This document shows, one piece after another, positions 17,302 through 25,745 of a DNA stretch of 57,507 nt. The notes below the pieces were generated by a model. That model ran no database searches and had not been told where the DNA came from. It worked only from the letters and a program-made list of their open reading frames with translations. The stretch covers positions 1 through 57,507 of the forward strand of contig JAIPDI010000035.1 in NCBI GenBank assembly GCA_021737785.1, in the 5' to 3' direction. Made by a program: the position numbers and the translations under genes. The DNA is from Deltaproteobacteria bacterium (GTDB taxonomy: Bacteria > Desulfobacterota > DSM-4660 > Desulfatiglandales > Desulfatiglandaceae). Each line of letters opens with the position of its first letter. Position 1 is the first letter of the stretch.

Positions 17302-17993
17302 GACCTCGCCCTCCCCTGTACGAAGTTGAACAATATATTGATACTGAAACTGATCCCCAGAAGTACAAGGCCCAGGGCGACCCCCAGAACGAACTCCCCC
17401 TTGTCGTACTCAAGGGCCATGGCCGTGGTAATGGTCCGGGTGAAACCTTTGGCATTGCCGCCGAGCATCATGCTCACGCCTACCTCGGCGATCACCCTTC
17501 CAAAAGCGGCGATAACTGCGGCCACCAGCGCGAACCGGGCCTCTCGAAAGATCACCCGGGCGGTTTGGAATCCGGTAGCCCCGAGGGTCATGGCGGTTTT
17601 CCGGTATTTTTCATCGATACTGCCGACAGCCGCGATGGTCAAGGCCGCCACCAGTGGCATGATCAGGATGACCTGTCCGATGACTATGGCAGTCTGCGTA
17701 TAGAGGAGATCCAGGATTCCCAAGATGCCTCTTCTCGATATGAACGCATAGACGACCAGGCCCACGACAACTGTAGGGAGGGCCAGAAGGGAGTTCAGGA
17801 CCGTGATGACCGCCCGTTTTCCCCTGAACTCATTGAATGCCACCAGGAAGCCGGCCGGCACCCCCAGCAGGCTGCTGATGAGCGTCGAAAAAAAACTGAC
17901 CTTCAGCGAGACATAGATGATGAAATACAGGTCCGGATCGAAGGACCAGAGAAGAAGAACGGCGGATAAGAAACTGTCTAAGAGAAATTCCAT
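17298..17993 (-). CDS. tupB: Tungstate ABC transporter permease
   Basis: 231 residues with about five or six membrane helices and an EAA-type loop (GATGFQTARVIFREARFAL, about 131-149) that docks the ATPase. The sequence is typical of TupB, which is shorter and distinct from ModB. It lies between tupA (31 bases upstream) and tupC (four-base overlap). Confidence 0.88.
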   Translation of the reverse strand: MEFLLDSFLSAVLLLWSFDPDLYFIIYVSLKVSFFSTLISSLLGVPAGFLVAFNEFRGKRAVITVLNSLLALPTVVVGLVVYAFISRRGILGILDLLYTQTAIVIGQVILIMPLVAALTIAAVGSIDEKYRKTAMTLGATGFQTARVIFREARFALVAAVIAAFGRVIAEVGVSMMLGGNAKGFTRTITTAMALEYDKGEFVLGVALGLVLLGISFSINILFNFVQGRARS

Positions 17994-18024
17994 CGGCTGG
18001 GGTCCAAAGAGTCCATCTCGCCTG

Positions 18025-18930
18025 CTATTTCACGTCAGGAATCGCATCCGGAAAGAATGCCTGGTGTCCATGGATCTTATAGTCGGCGATCAGACCCTGC
18101 CCCCGGGCCGACACGAGCCATTCGGCAAACGCCGTCGCCATATCCACCTTCACATGGGGCTGCTTTTTCGGATTCACAGGGATCACACCGTAGGGATTCA
18201 GGAGTTTCCCGTCCCCCTGGAGGACGATTTCCAGATCCAGCCCCTCTTTTCGACCGAATTTGTATTCCAGATAGGTGCCGCGGTCGGTCAGCGTATAGGC
18301 CTGTTTTTCCTCGGCAAAGATGAGGGCCTTCCCCATCCCCTGGCCGATGGCGTAATACCACCCACCGAGATCCTGTGGATGCTCGAAGGAAAGGGTAGTT
18401 CTACTGCCCCCTTTGACCATGTCCATGCTTTTCTTCTCCAGCTGTACCCCGCTCCCTTTCCACAACGCCTGCTCCATGCTGTGGGTCCCGCTGTCATCCC
18501 CCCGGGAAACAAAGCCGGACTTGCTCCGGGCGATTCTTGCCATGGCCTCGAACGCGTTCCTGCTCCCTTTGACGTCTGCCGGGTCCTTCTTGGGGCCGAC
18601 AATCACAAAGTCGTTATGCATCACCGCAAATCGTTTTGTCCCGTAGCCGTCCGCGACGAATTTTTTTTCTCTCTCTATGTCGTGGACAAAGATTACATCC
18701 ACATTGCCGTCCATGCCGTCCCGGATCGCCGCACCGGTACCCTTGGCGAACACCTTGACGTCGATGCCGGTATCTTTCTTGAATTCCGGAAGGAGCACAT
18801 CCAGCAGCCCCGAATTCTCAGTGCTCGTGGTGGTGGACATTTTGAGGACCTTATCCTGCCCCACGGAAATACCTCCCGGACAAATCACCAGGGCCGTGGA
18901 TATAAAGATCACCCGGATAATGGATTGCAT
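18025..18930 (-). CDS. tupA: Tungstate-binding periplasmic protein
   Basis: 301 residues. A cleavable signal peptide (about 1-24) is followed by the hallmark anion-binding segment TTTSTENSGLL (33-43), found in TupA/WtpA-type but not classical ModA proteins. A DVIFVHD strand and other features of a two-lobed binding protein follow. It captures tungstate for TupBC; molybdate cannot be excluded. The start at 18930 has AGAGGTG upstream and begins the signal peptide cleanly, unlike the longer frame (18975). The likely consumer in this window is the aldehyde:ferredoxin oxidoreductase at 52.1 kb. Confidence 0.9.
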   Translation of the reverse strand: MQSIIRVIFISTALVICPGGISVGQDKVLKMSTTTSTENSGLLDVLLPEFKKDTGIDVKVFAKGTGAAIRDGMDGNVDVIFVHDIEREKKFVADGYGTKRFAVMHNDFVIVGPKKDPADVKGSRNAFEAMARIARSKSGFVSRGDDSGTHSMEQALWKGSGVQLEKKSMDMVKGGSRTTLSFEHPQDLGGWYYAIGQGMGKALIFAEEKQAYTLTDRGTYLEYKFGRKEGLDLEIVLQGDGKLLNPYGVIPVNPKKQPHVKVDMATAFAEWLVSARGQGLIADYKIHGHQAFFPDAIPDVK

Positions 18931-19235
18931 ATCACCTCTGAAAACTACGCTTAAAAGTCTTTTGCACAGGAACACCGTCTCTTACCTCCGTCAAGAAGTG
19001 AGCGATCGGTCTGTTACGTTAGAATAAACCCACATGTCCGGTCAAGGGCAAAAGCGCTGGATCCCGCCCTCCGTCACGGCCACTTCGGGCGATCATCGAT
19101 AATCCGTCCCCCTCCCTCAACCCTGAATCTGCTACGCCGGGAAACCTGGAACCTGTGAACCTCTGCAATTCTTTGTTGACAGATCCAATTAAGCATGCAA
19201 TCATCCATTTAAGTATTCACCTAACTGGATGTATT
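18931..19235. other. Divergent intergenic region tupA / arsR-type gene
   Basis: It contains the ArsR promoter and operator (described separately) and a GC-rich minus-strand leader for tupA. The leader has a possible hairpin (GATCGCCC and GGGCGGGATC around 19057-19095). A molybdenum-cofactor-type riboswitch was considered but could not be matched. Confidence 0.5.
19176..19231 (+). promoter_or_regulatory. Promoter and 30-bp palindromic operator for the ArsR operon
   Basis: TTGACA at 19176-19181, a 17-base spacer and a weak AATCAT -10 box (19199-19204). Overlapping its downstream edge is a 30-base imperfect palindrome (19202-19231) whose 13-base arms begin CATCCA and end TGGATG, with 11 of 13 positions matching. 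It ends four bases before the GTG start. The position suits autorepression by the ArsR protein. Confidence 0.65.
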
Positions 19236-19577
19236 GTGAACAATATTATTCAAACCTTGAAGGCCCTGGCGGATGGGACGCGGTTCCGGATCATCGACCT
19301 CCTCCTGACCCAGAACCTGTGTGTAGGCGCCCTGGCCACTCGGTTAAATATCTCCGCCGCGGCCGTCTCCCAACATCTCCGGATATTGCGGAAGGCCGGT
19401 CTGGTAAGGGGAGAGAAACGGGGATACTGGACCCATTACAGCATTGACAGGGCCCTGCTTCATCAAGTTGCTGAGGCGTTGATGGAGAAGGCCGACCTGG
19501 CGCCTGATTTAAAGATGTTTCCTCTATCTTTTCATGAAGCGGATCATACATGCCTGACCAAGGAAGAAAACCGGTGA
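19236..19577 (+). CDS. ArsR/SmtB family transcriptional regulator
   Basis: 113 residues with one winged helix-turn-helix. An N-terminal LKALADGTRFRIIDLL helix is followed by the recognition helix SAAAVSQHLRILRKAGLV and a wing GEKRGYWTHYSI. The classical ArsR metal site ELCVC is reduced to NLCVG, with one Cys near 29, and another Cys lies near the C-terminus (DHTC). The inducer is therefore unclear. The GTG start at 19236 is inferred from where family homology begins; its ribosome binding site is weak. The stop codon overlaps the next start in a GTGA. It probably represses itself and the exporter operon through the palindrome upstream. Confidence 0.87.
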   Translation: MNNIIQTLKALADGTRFRIIDLLLTQNLCVGALATRLNISAAAVSQHLRILRKAGLVRGEKRGYWTHYSIDRALLHQVAEALMEKADLAPDLKMFPLSFHEADHTCLTKEENR

Positions 19578-20545
19578 ATGCGCTGTCCATTCAGGGACTG
19601 GCCAAGCGATTCGACGAGGTCCAGGCCGTATCGGATGTAAGCGTTGAGGTAATCGAGGGCGAATTATTCGGGTTTCTCGGCCCCAACGGTGCGGGCAAGA
19701 CCACGACCATCAACATGCTCACAGGCCTGGCGCGGCCGGACGCGGGGATGATCCGGATGGGCGGCATAGACTGCACAGGCACTCCCAGAGCAGCCCAGCA
19801 TCTCATCGGCGTGGTTCCGGACGAAAGCAACCTGTATCCGGAACTCACCGGTTTCGACAATTTATGTTTCTGCGCAGCGCTCTATGGAATGCGGAAAAAG
19901 GAGCGGGAACCCCGTGCCCGCGAACTGCTGGAAACATTCGGTCTTGCCGGGGCGGGGGACCGGAAGTTCGCAGGCTATTCCAAGGGGATGAAACGCAAGC
20001 TCACCATCGCCGCCGGTATCATCCACAACCCTGAAATCCTTTTCCTGGATGAACCCACCACCGGCATCGACGTGGCCAGCGCCCGGCAGATCCGGCAGCG
20101 CATCGCAGACCTGAACCGGGCCGGAACCACCATCTTTCTAACGACTCATTACATCGAGGAGGCAGAGAGGCTCTGCGGCCGCGTCGCCTTTATCGTGCAG
20201 GGAAGGATCATCCGGATCGATACCGTGGCCGACCTGATTCAGCCCGTCCAGGATACGCATGTCATGCAGATTGCCGTATCCAATACCGAACCCACACTAT
20301 ACCCCAAGCTGGGCACAGCATTTCCCCATCTGTCATTTCAGCGCCTTGACCGGGGATTGATCCGGGTGGAGTCATACAGGCCCATCCATGTAGGCCCTGT
20401 GGTGCGGTTTATAGAGGAGGAGGGTATTGAGGTCAACGAGGCCCGCCGCATGCGCCTGTCTCTGGAGGATGTGTTCGTACGGATTACGGGAATCGAGGCA
20501 CATGCCATGAAAACGGAAAAAGAAAAGGGAGGAGGCCCTCGGTGA
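19574..20545 (+). CDS. ABC-2 type exporter ATPase
   Basis: 323 residues. Walker A GPNGAGKTT (36-44), a YSKGMKRKL signature variant (in place of LSGGQ, common in ABC-2/DrrA ATPases), Walker B ILFLDEP and the H-loop TTHY are present. A C-terminal domain of about 90 residues is typical of the DrrA/YadG group. It would drive export of an unknown substrate with the next gene. The GTG at 19574 overlaps the ArsR stop (GTGA) and has AAGGAAG upstream; an ATG at 19550 is the alternative. Confidence 0.88.
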   Translation: MNALSIQGLAKRFDEVQAVSDVSVEVIEGELFGFLGPNGAGKTTTINMLTGLARPDAGMIRMGGIDCTGTPRAAQHLIGVVPDESNLYPELTGFDNLCFCAALYGMRKKEREPRARELLETFGLAGAGDRKFAGYSKGMKRKLTIAAGIIHNPEILFLDEPTTGIDVASARQIRQRIADLNRAGTTIFLTTHYIEEAERLCGRVAFIVQGRIIRIDTVADLIQPVQDTHVMQIAVSNTEPTLYPKLGTAFPHLSFQRLDRGLIRVESYRPIHVGPVVRFIEEEGIEVNEARRMRLSLEDVFVRITGIEAHAMKTEKEKGGGPR

Positions 20546-21276
20546 AGCGCTGGATCGCCTTCTGGAACATCTTCGTCAAGGACCTGCGTGCCTATTATCT
20601 CAAACCGCCCAATGTCAGCTGGGGCCTGATCTTCCCCCTGGCCTGGACCGGAATGTTCTTTATCAAGTCAGGCGGATTGAAAGACGTCCTTTTTCTGGTT
20701 CCGGGCGTGGTAGCCCTTTCGGTCCTTTTCGGAACCACCTCCCTCCTTTCCGTAACCGTCACCTTTGAAAAGAAGGGAAAATCCTTTGACCGGCTTCTCC
20801 TGGCGCCGATACCCCTTCAACTCTTAATGTTGGCCAAGACCTCGGGCGCCATCCTCTTCGGCGTGGTCAACGCCTTTGTTCCCATCCTCCTGGCGGCATT
20901 TCTAACCGATCTCTCACAGGTCGCCTGGAGTGCGGCCATCCCTGCCATTGTGCTCATCGCGGCAAGCTCCACCTTTCTGGGGCTCTTTGTGGCGGTTTCC
21001 GTAAGCGAAGTCTTCGAGGCCCAGACCTTTTCCAACTTCTTCCGCTTCCCCATGATCTTTCTCTGCGGGCTGTTTTTCCCCATTGAACAACTGCCCGTGT
21101 TTCTACGGCCCCTTTCCTATCTTTTTCCCTTAACCTACGGCGTGGACATCCTCCACGGGGCCTTCCACGGCGACCACCTGATGCCGTTTTCCACTGATTT
21201 CACAGCCCTTTCCTTATTCTGTATTGGCCTGTTTCTGATCAGTCTTCGCAACATCGGAAGACGCTGGATACTTTGA
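20542..21276 (+). CDS. ABC-2 type exporter permease
   Basis: 244 residues with six membrane helices in the ABC-2 layout, including the conserved late motif FRFPMIFLCGLFFPIEQLP and a final LTYGVDILHGA. A GTGA overlap with the ATPase gene, the same device as between ArsR and the ATPase, indicates a three-gene coupled unit. The substrate is unknown. Confidence 0.87.
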   Translation: MKRWIAFWNIFVKDLRAYYLKPPNVSWGLIFPLAWTGMFFIKSGGLKDVLFLVPGVVALSVLFGTTSLLSVTVTFEKKGKSFDRLLLAPIPLQLLMLAKTSGAILFGVVNAFVPILLAAFLTDLSQVAWSAAIPAIVLIAASSTFLGLFVAVSVSEVFEAQTFSNFFRFPMIFLCGLFFPIEQLPVFLRPLSYLFPLTYGVDILHGAFHGDHLMPFSTDFTALSLFCIGLFLISLRNIGRRWIL

Positions 21277-21306
21277 GATTATCTGTGCGGAGGTCGTAAA
21301 AAGGAT

Positions 21307-22281
21307 ATGGATATTTTTTTTATGCATTTCGACGTCTCAGGGGTGGACACATGGGTCTTCCTGCCGCCGCTGGTGGCCTTTGTGGTCTCCTTTTTCACCT
21401 CCATGGGCGGGGTGTCCGGCGCATTTCTTCTCCTCCCCTTTCAGGTGAGCTTTCTCCATTTCACCTCTCCGTCTGTCAGCGCCACCAATTTCGTATTCAA
21501 TATCGTGGCCATTCCCAGCGGGGTCTACCGCTACCTCAAAGAGGGCCGTATGGCCTGGCCCCTGACCTGGGTGGTGATCGTCGGCACCCTGCCGGGGGTC
21601 TTCATCGGATATTATCTGCGGGTTCTGTATCTGCCCGGCCCAAAGGCCTTCAAACTGTTTGTGGGATGCGTGCTTCTCTACATCGGGGGCCGTCTCCTCT
21701 ATGAGATGACCCCCTATTCCCAGAAGGGGAAACACGAGATGAAGGCCCTGGAGGAAAAATTTAATCAACACGTTAAAACGCTCAAAGAATCCCAGAACAG
21801 TCGGATGTCGTCCGGTCTTCCTCAGGAGGCCGTGATTAAGACCCTCTCATTCTCCCTTTCGAGAGTGGAATATGAGTTCTGGGGGCAGAGGTTTTCCTTC
21901 CACACCATCGGCATGTTTCTACTGGCCTTTGCAGTCGGCATTATCGGCGGAACCTACGGGATCGGCGGGGGCGCCATTATTGCGCCCTTCTGCGTGGCGG
22001 TTTTCAATCTGCCGGTTTACACGGTGGCCGGCGCCGCCCTCATGGGTACTTTTCTCACTTCCATCGCAGGGGTCTTTTTCTACAGCGTCATCCCCGCGGC
22101 AGAAGGGCTTTCCACAAGGCCGGACTGGCTCTTGGGCCTTCTCTTCGGGACCGGAGGGCTTGCCGGCATGTACTGCGGCGCGAGACTGCAGAAATATGTC
22201 CCCCAAAAAATCATCAAGCTGATGCTGGGAGTGATCATGACCTTTCTGGCCGGCAGGTATATCCTCCACTTTTTCGCTTAA
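21307..22281 (+). CDS. TauE/SafE family anion (sulfite/organosulfonate) exporter-type permease
   Basis: 324 residues. Two repeats of four helices are separated by a charged cytosolic loop (about 140-195). The family marks are GGVSGAFLLLPFQ in the first repeat and the matching GGTYGIGGGAIIAPFC in the second. Family members export sulfite, sulfoacetate or similar anions; the substrate here is not shown. The ATG is preceded by AAAGGAT. It begins 30 bases after the ABC-2 permease and probably shares the ArsR-controlled transcript. A damaged partial copy of its first repeat lies at 29837-30034. Confidence 0.87.
   Translation: MDIFFMHFDVSGVDTWVFLPPLVAFVVSFFTSMGGVSGAFLLLPFQVSFLHFTSPSVSATNFVFNIVAIPSGVYRYLKEGRMAWPLTWVVIVGTLPGVFIGYYLRVLYLPGPKAFKLFVGCVLLYIGGRLLYEMTPYSQKGKHEMKALEEKFNQHVKTLKESQNSRMSSGLPQEAVIKTLSFSLSRVEYEFWGQRFSFHTIGMFLLAFAVGIIGGTYGIGGGAIIAPFCVAVFNLPVYTVAGAALMGTFLTSIAGVFFYSVIPAAEGLSTRPDWLLGLLFGTGGLAGMYCGARLQKYVPQKIIKLMLGVIMTFLAGRYILHFFA
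21463..21655 (+). repeat. Left copy of a segment duplicated at 29837-30034
   Basis: This intact part of the TauE/SafE gene matches the damaged sequence at 29837-30034 over about 195 bases, with roughly 85 to 90 percent identity by eye. The identity starts at the shared string CACCTCTCC. Confidence 0.8.
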
Positions 22282-22580
22282 CGAACTCTCACCCCCCCGG
22301 TTATGGGCGCCGGTATCAACGCCCGGCATTAAGCTCCGGCATTGTCCATGATGGAAAGTGAACGGGCTTACATACGATCACCAGGGAGACGAACGGAGGT
22401 CCGTTTCTACTTTTTGATGCGCCACATTCTTTTAATACCTTTGCCAAGTCTTATGGATAAGGCAAAAGAGAATGAAACTACCAAACGCAGCCCCTTGGCA
22501 GCATAGACAATTCTTTGGTCCCATTGCATGCACCTTGAGGTTAGCTCATCCGACCAACCTTGGAATGTCCCGCTGCCTTG

Positions 22581-23159
22581 CTAATTTGGAATCTGAACCC
22601 CATCGTCGTCATAGATTCCCTTTTCAGCGGTGGTGTGGCAGGCCGCGCAGTTGGAAAAAGAACCGATGGATTCACGTTCAAATACCCTGGGCTCGATCTC
22701 ATAGTGTTTTTTTTGGATGTAGGGAACTTGCGTGATTCGTAACGGTGTTTGACTGCCGACGCTTTTTATGATTTTGCCGGATAGTTTCGCGGAGGAATTA
22801 TCCGCCGCATGGGTCTTCAGATAGTCATCAATTGCGTTCATTGATTCCTGGTCAAGCTCGAGGGCCTCCCCAAAATGGTCTGCAAGGCCTTTCAGGATTT
22901 TATCCCATGACCCTGAAGGCAGAAGGCCCGGCTGGTAAGCGAAATGACAGGCGCCGCAATGTTCTACATATGCTGGGTTATTCGCAATTGGCAAATCACG
23001 TTTACCATTGTGTTCAGCGTGTTTTCCCTCCCTTTTCTCATACCGGTGCTCATCTTTGCCATCATCATGATCGGCAAAAGCGGCATAAAAGACCCCACTT
23101 GGTGACAGTAAGAATATCAACAAGAACAGAATCCACTGATGTATCTGTAAATTTTTCAT
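22581..23159 (-). CDS. Diheme cytochrome c (DHC type)
   Basis: 192 residues. A signal peptide (about 1-27) is followed by a His/Lys/Asp-rich linker and two heme-binding motifs, CGACH (68-72) and CAACH (171-175), about 100 residues apart. This spacing and the CGACHFAYQPGLLP context fit the periplasmic diheme cytochrome c family, which often works with a cytochrome b561 in electron transfer. No cytochrome b gene is adjacent. It is oriented opposite to the upstream TauE gene and may be co-transcribed with the Cys-rich and DUF302 genes. Confidence 0.85.
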   Translation of the reverse strand: MKNLQIHQWILFLLIFLLSPSGVFYAAFADHDDGKDEHRYEKREGKHAEHNGKRDLPIANNPAYVEHCGACHFAYQPGLLPSGSWDKILKGLADHFGEALELDQESMNAIDDYLKTHAADNSSAKLSGKIIKSVGSQTPLRITQVPYIQKKHYEIEPRVFERESIGSFSNCAACHTTAEKGIYDDDGVQIPN

Positions 23160-23302
23160 ATCGTATTCCTTTCATGCCATCGGTTCCTTTAACGAGACGG
23201 TTTCAAATCCTTATCGACTGCATCTATTCACAATTCTGTAGGAATGCAGGGCGGACTTAACAGGAAAATGTCTTATTAAAGTGGGCAGAGATGATTCAGA
23301 GG

Positions 23303-23692
23303 TTAACAGAGGATCGATAGGTTTTGCAGGTAGATGGGTGACGAAGGGATTGCTCTGAGGGAATAAGATGATTCAACATTCACAAGGGTATGAGAAGTCG
23401 AGGGAGAATCGAGGAGGGCAAATAAAAATAATGCGTTATCAAGGAGTTTCGCACTACATGTCTGGTTCACAGAGTTGGCTGCCTTAAGCGTTTGGCCCCT
23501 TTCCAACTCACAGCTTTTACAGGGGATATCTGAGCAACGCATGTGAATGGGAGAACCTGCCTTCGCGTCCGGTTGAAGATAATGTAAACAGGTCTCTCCG
23601 CAAAAACAGGCTTCTGACAATGCGCTGTTCGTGAAAACGCCCAAGATTAGGAGCAAGGCGATCAGTGTATTCGGTGCTTTTCGATATCCCAT
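23303..23692 (-). CDS. Secreted Cys-rich hypothetical protein
   Basis: 129 residues. An N-terminal signal sequence (about 1-26) ends just before ACFCGETCLHYLQPD, followed by further Cys in MRCSDIPCKSCELE. Seven Cys lie within about 45 residues, suggesting disulfides or a metal site in the periplasm. The C-terminal half has no clear features. I do not recognise a named family. The ribosome binding site is weak (AGGA). It lies between the DHC cytochrome and DUF302 genes, same strand. Confidence 0.65.
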   Translation of the reverse strand: MGYRKAPNTLIALLLILGVFTNSALSEACFCGETCLHYLQPDAKAGSPIHMRCSDIPCKSCELERGQTLKAANSVNQTCSAKLLDNALFLFALLDSPSTSHTLVNVESSYSLRAIPSSPIYLQNLSILC

Positions 23693-23810
23693 GAGGGTCC
23701 TGCCATTAAGGCCAAAAGGTCATCCTACTTTTTTCTGTTGGGCAGCGACAAAAAACAGGCTTGCAAATGCACCGCTCTCAACAAAACCGGGTCGCCGAAT
23801 ATACCCCGGA

Positions 23811-24335
23811 TCAGCGGACCGTATTGGCGATGATCTCCGCTATTTCTTTGTCTGACGCCAGCATCACCTCGGCTACCCCGGTGAGCATCATTTCTGTGAC
23901 GGCAGCGGCATTCATTCGGGCGATGAACACCTTCCCGTCGGATTTCTGGTAGATACTCACACGGCAGGGCATGAACGCGGAAAACGGGCGATAGTCGTCA
24001 TTGCTCAGAATTCGAGAACTGTGCTTGCCGCTGCACACATCAAGTACCACCACAGGGTGTAGGGTGAAACCACGCTCGGAGAGCACACCCGCCAGATTGT
24101 TCACATTAAGCAGACTCCACCCAGCCTTGCTCACTTCTTCCTTGAAAGCCTTGAGGGTTTCGGGAAACGATTTTTTACTCTGTATGACCTGGACCAGTTG
24201 GGGCCGATCACCTGAGATCCCTTGGGCCAAAGCCAGGCCCGGTAACATACAAATGGCAAAGAACAGCACCAGACCGGCGGCTATTCGTTGGCGGATCGTG
24301 TGCCTGGGTTTTGAAAACGCCATTTCTTTAGTCAT
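23811..24335 (-). CDS. DUF302 domain periplasmic protein
   Basis: 174 residues. A signal peptide (about 1-38, ending ALAQG) leads into one DUF302 domain: SFPETLKAFKEEVSKAGW near the start, VVVLDVCSGKHSS in the middle, then FMPCRVSIYQKSDGKVFIARMN. Two conserved Cys are present. DUF302 proteins bind small ligands or metals; no function is established. AAGGAGAG precedes the ATG. Confidence 0.87.
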   Translation of the reverse strand: MTKEMAFSKPRHTIRQRIAAGLVLFFAICMLPGLALAQGISGDRPQLVQVIQSKKSFPETLKAFKEEVSKAGWSLLNVNNLAGVLSERGFTLHPVVVLDVCSGKHSSRILSNDDYRPFSAFMPCRVSIYQKSDGKVFIARMNAAAVTEMMLTGVAEVMLASDKEIAEIIANTVR

Positions 24336-24529
24336 GGGAAACTCTCCTTTTTTATGGTTGGGTTAATCCGCCGCTCTTTACGAATGGCGCGATTAAGGCT
24401 GACAGAAGCCTACTCGCTGTTTATCGGCTATCATCTCTCTTTCTGAACACCCGGCATTTGGGTTCCGGGGTAAGCTTGGTCGCTGCAACGGACCTCAGAC
24501 GGTCTCTTGAAACCGTTTACTGGGTGCCG

Positions 24530-24819
24530 GTTCATGCTCCAAGTGCAGCCACAAGGTCTCCAACCCAGTGGGTGATAACGATGACGACGACGGCTATCAG
24601 GACATGCTCGCCAACTGCCTTCCATGGTCGCTCACCCCGAGACTTTGCAATGAAGTAGCTCAGAACCATAAGAACGGACAATCCCCACGCAAGACACACG
24701 ACGATGGCTGTCAAGAGAGGTAGAAAAAGGACCGGCACTACGAAAGTCATAGCGAACATGAATTTTGCCATGAAGGTTGCGATGGTGGCACCCCATATTT
24801 GCCTTAACGTGTAAACATT
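24530..24819 (-). repeat. Left copy of a ~290-bp direct repeat (VIT gene 3' half)
   Basis: This segment recurs at 29150-29440 in the same orientation, with roughly nine of ten bases identical by eye. The right edge is sharp in both copies, ending in CGTGTAAACATT. The two copies flank about 4.3 kb that carries the H+-ATPase and the GH13/kinase debris. Confidence 0.85.
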
Positions 24820-25008
24820 TTTTGATTCCTCTGAAATATGTATGCCAAGGGCATCCGAAAAGGCGTCGGCAATGGCGATGGTGAAAACACCTCCGAGAAC
24901 CACCAGCTTTGACCCTGTGCCAGAGTGCAGGCCTACCATCAGCCCAAGTGTGGTAATAACAGCTGATGTGAGCCCAAACGAAATGCCGGTGCGCAACGAA
25001 TCCTTCAT
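24532..25008 (-). CDS. VIT/CCC1-family membrane transporter (small)
   Basis: 158 residues, four or five hydrophobic helices. The N-terminal part has the VIT-type sequence GISFGLTSAVITTLGLMVGL and the acidic IAIADAFSDALGIHISEES stretch that in VIT1/CCC1 iron or manganese transporters carries ion ligands. It is shorter than eukaryotic VIT1 (about 250) and matches the short bacterial relatives. Substrate iron or manganese is a family inference. GTGAGGACATC precedes the ATG. The C-terminal 95 residues have a truncated second copy at 29.15 kb. Confidence 0.8.
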   Translation of the reverse strand: MKDSLRTGISFGLTSAVITTLGLMVGLHSGTGSKLVVLGGVFTIAIADAFSDALGIHISEESKNVYTLRQIWGATIATFMAKFMFAMTFVVPVLFLPLLTAIVVCLAWGLSVLMVLSYFIAKSRGERPWKAVGEHVLIAVVVIVITHWVGDLVAALGA

Positions 25009-25232
25009 ATTGATGTCCTCACCTTAACGCCCAATGAAGATTAGCGCAGATTGATCTGCACAAAAAGATAGATTTCGGATTTCTACCGCATAAGACCCGT
25101 TTTGGCGGTGATCCGGTCTGTTTCAACCCTAGGCTGTCACTCGATAATTGTCAATGACAAGAATTCGTTGCACATCCGCTCATGGATGTAACGTATGATA
25201 CGCTTGGTCTCTCATTGCGCTCTTTTCGCTCT

Positions 25233-25745
25233 TCATCTTAAAGGCAGCTTTACCGTAAAGGTCATACCCGCTTCAGCATTTCTCTGAAAGCTGATCTCGC
25301 CTCCGTGCGCCTGCACGATTTTCTTGACAATGGGCAGACCCAAACCGGTTCCCCCCTTTTTCTTTGAAAAAAAGGGTTGAAATACCTTGTCTTCGTCTTC
25401 CATATCGATTCCACTACCCCTGTCAATCACGTGTATATTCGCCCACCCAGTCTCTTTGGTCGTCTTAATAGTGACGAGCCCTCCCGGTGGACTGGCCTCC
25501 AGGGCGTTTACCGTAAGATTTAAGAGCACCTGTTTGAATTTCTGACTGTCCATGGAAAGCGTGGGCAAAGAGGGTTCCAGGTCAGCCTTTAACTCGACTC
25601 GAAGCTTTCCCGTCATTGGACTGCTGGTCTTTAGGATTTCCCCCACAAGGTCATTCAAATCTGTTTCGGAGTGCTATATCTCCATAGGTCGTCCAAAATC
25701 CAACATCTTCCTGACCATGGATTTGAGACGTGCCGTTCCGTGGCC
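25233..25745 (-). pseudogene. Broken histidine kinase C-terminal fragment
   Basis: About 170 codons of a sensor kinase. The frame starts with the dimerisation helix end ARLKSMVRKMLDFGRPMEI, hits an in-frame TAG (25676-25674), then continues as DLNDLVGEI. The ATP-binding domain follows with N-box LLNLTVNALEASP, G1 DRGSGID, F-box FQPFFSKKKGG and G2 TGLGLPIV. Sensor, membrane part and the phospho-His helix are gone. Upstream the sequence switches abruptly to a GH13 gene fragment. Confidence 0.85.

Noticed and set aside
18976-19170. Possible molybdenum/tungsten cofactor riboswitch upstream of tupA
   Set aside because: There is a GC-rich hairpin, but the conserved blocks of that riboswitch could not be aligned; a covariance-model search would decide.
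25046-25059. Perfect 14-base palindrome GCAGATTGATCTGC upstream of the VIT gene
   Set aside because: Short, with no T run and no promoter relationship; chance occurrence is likely at this length.
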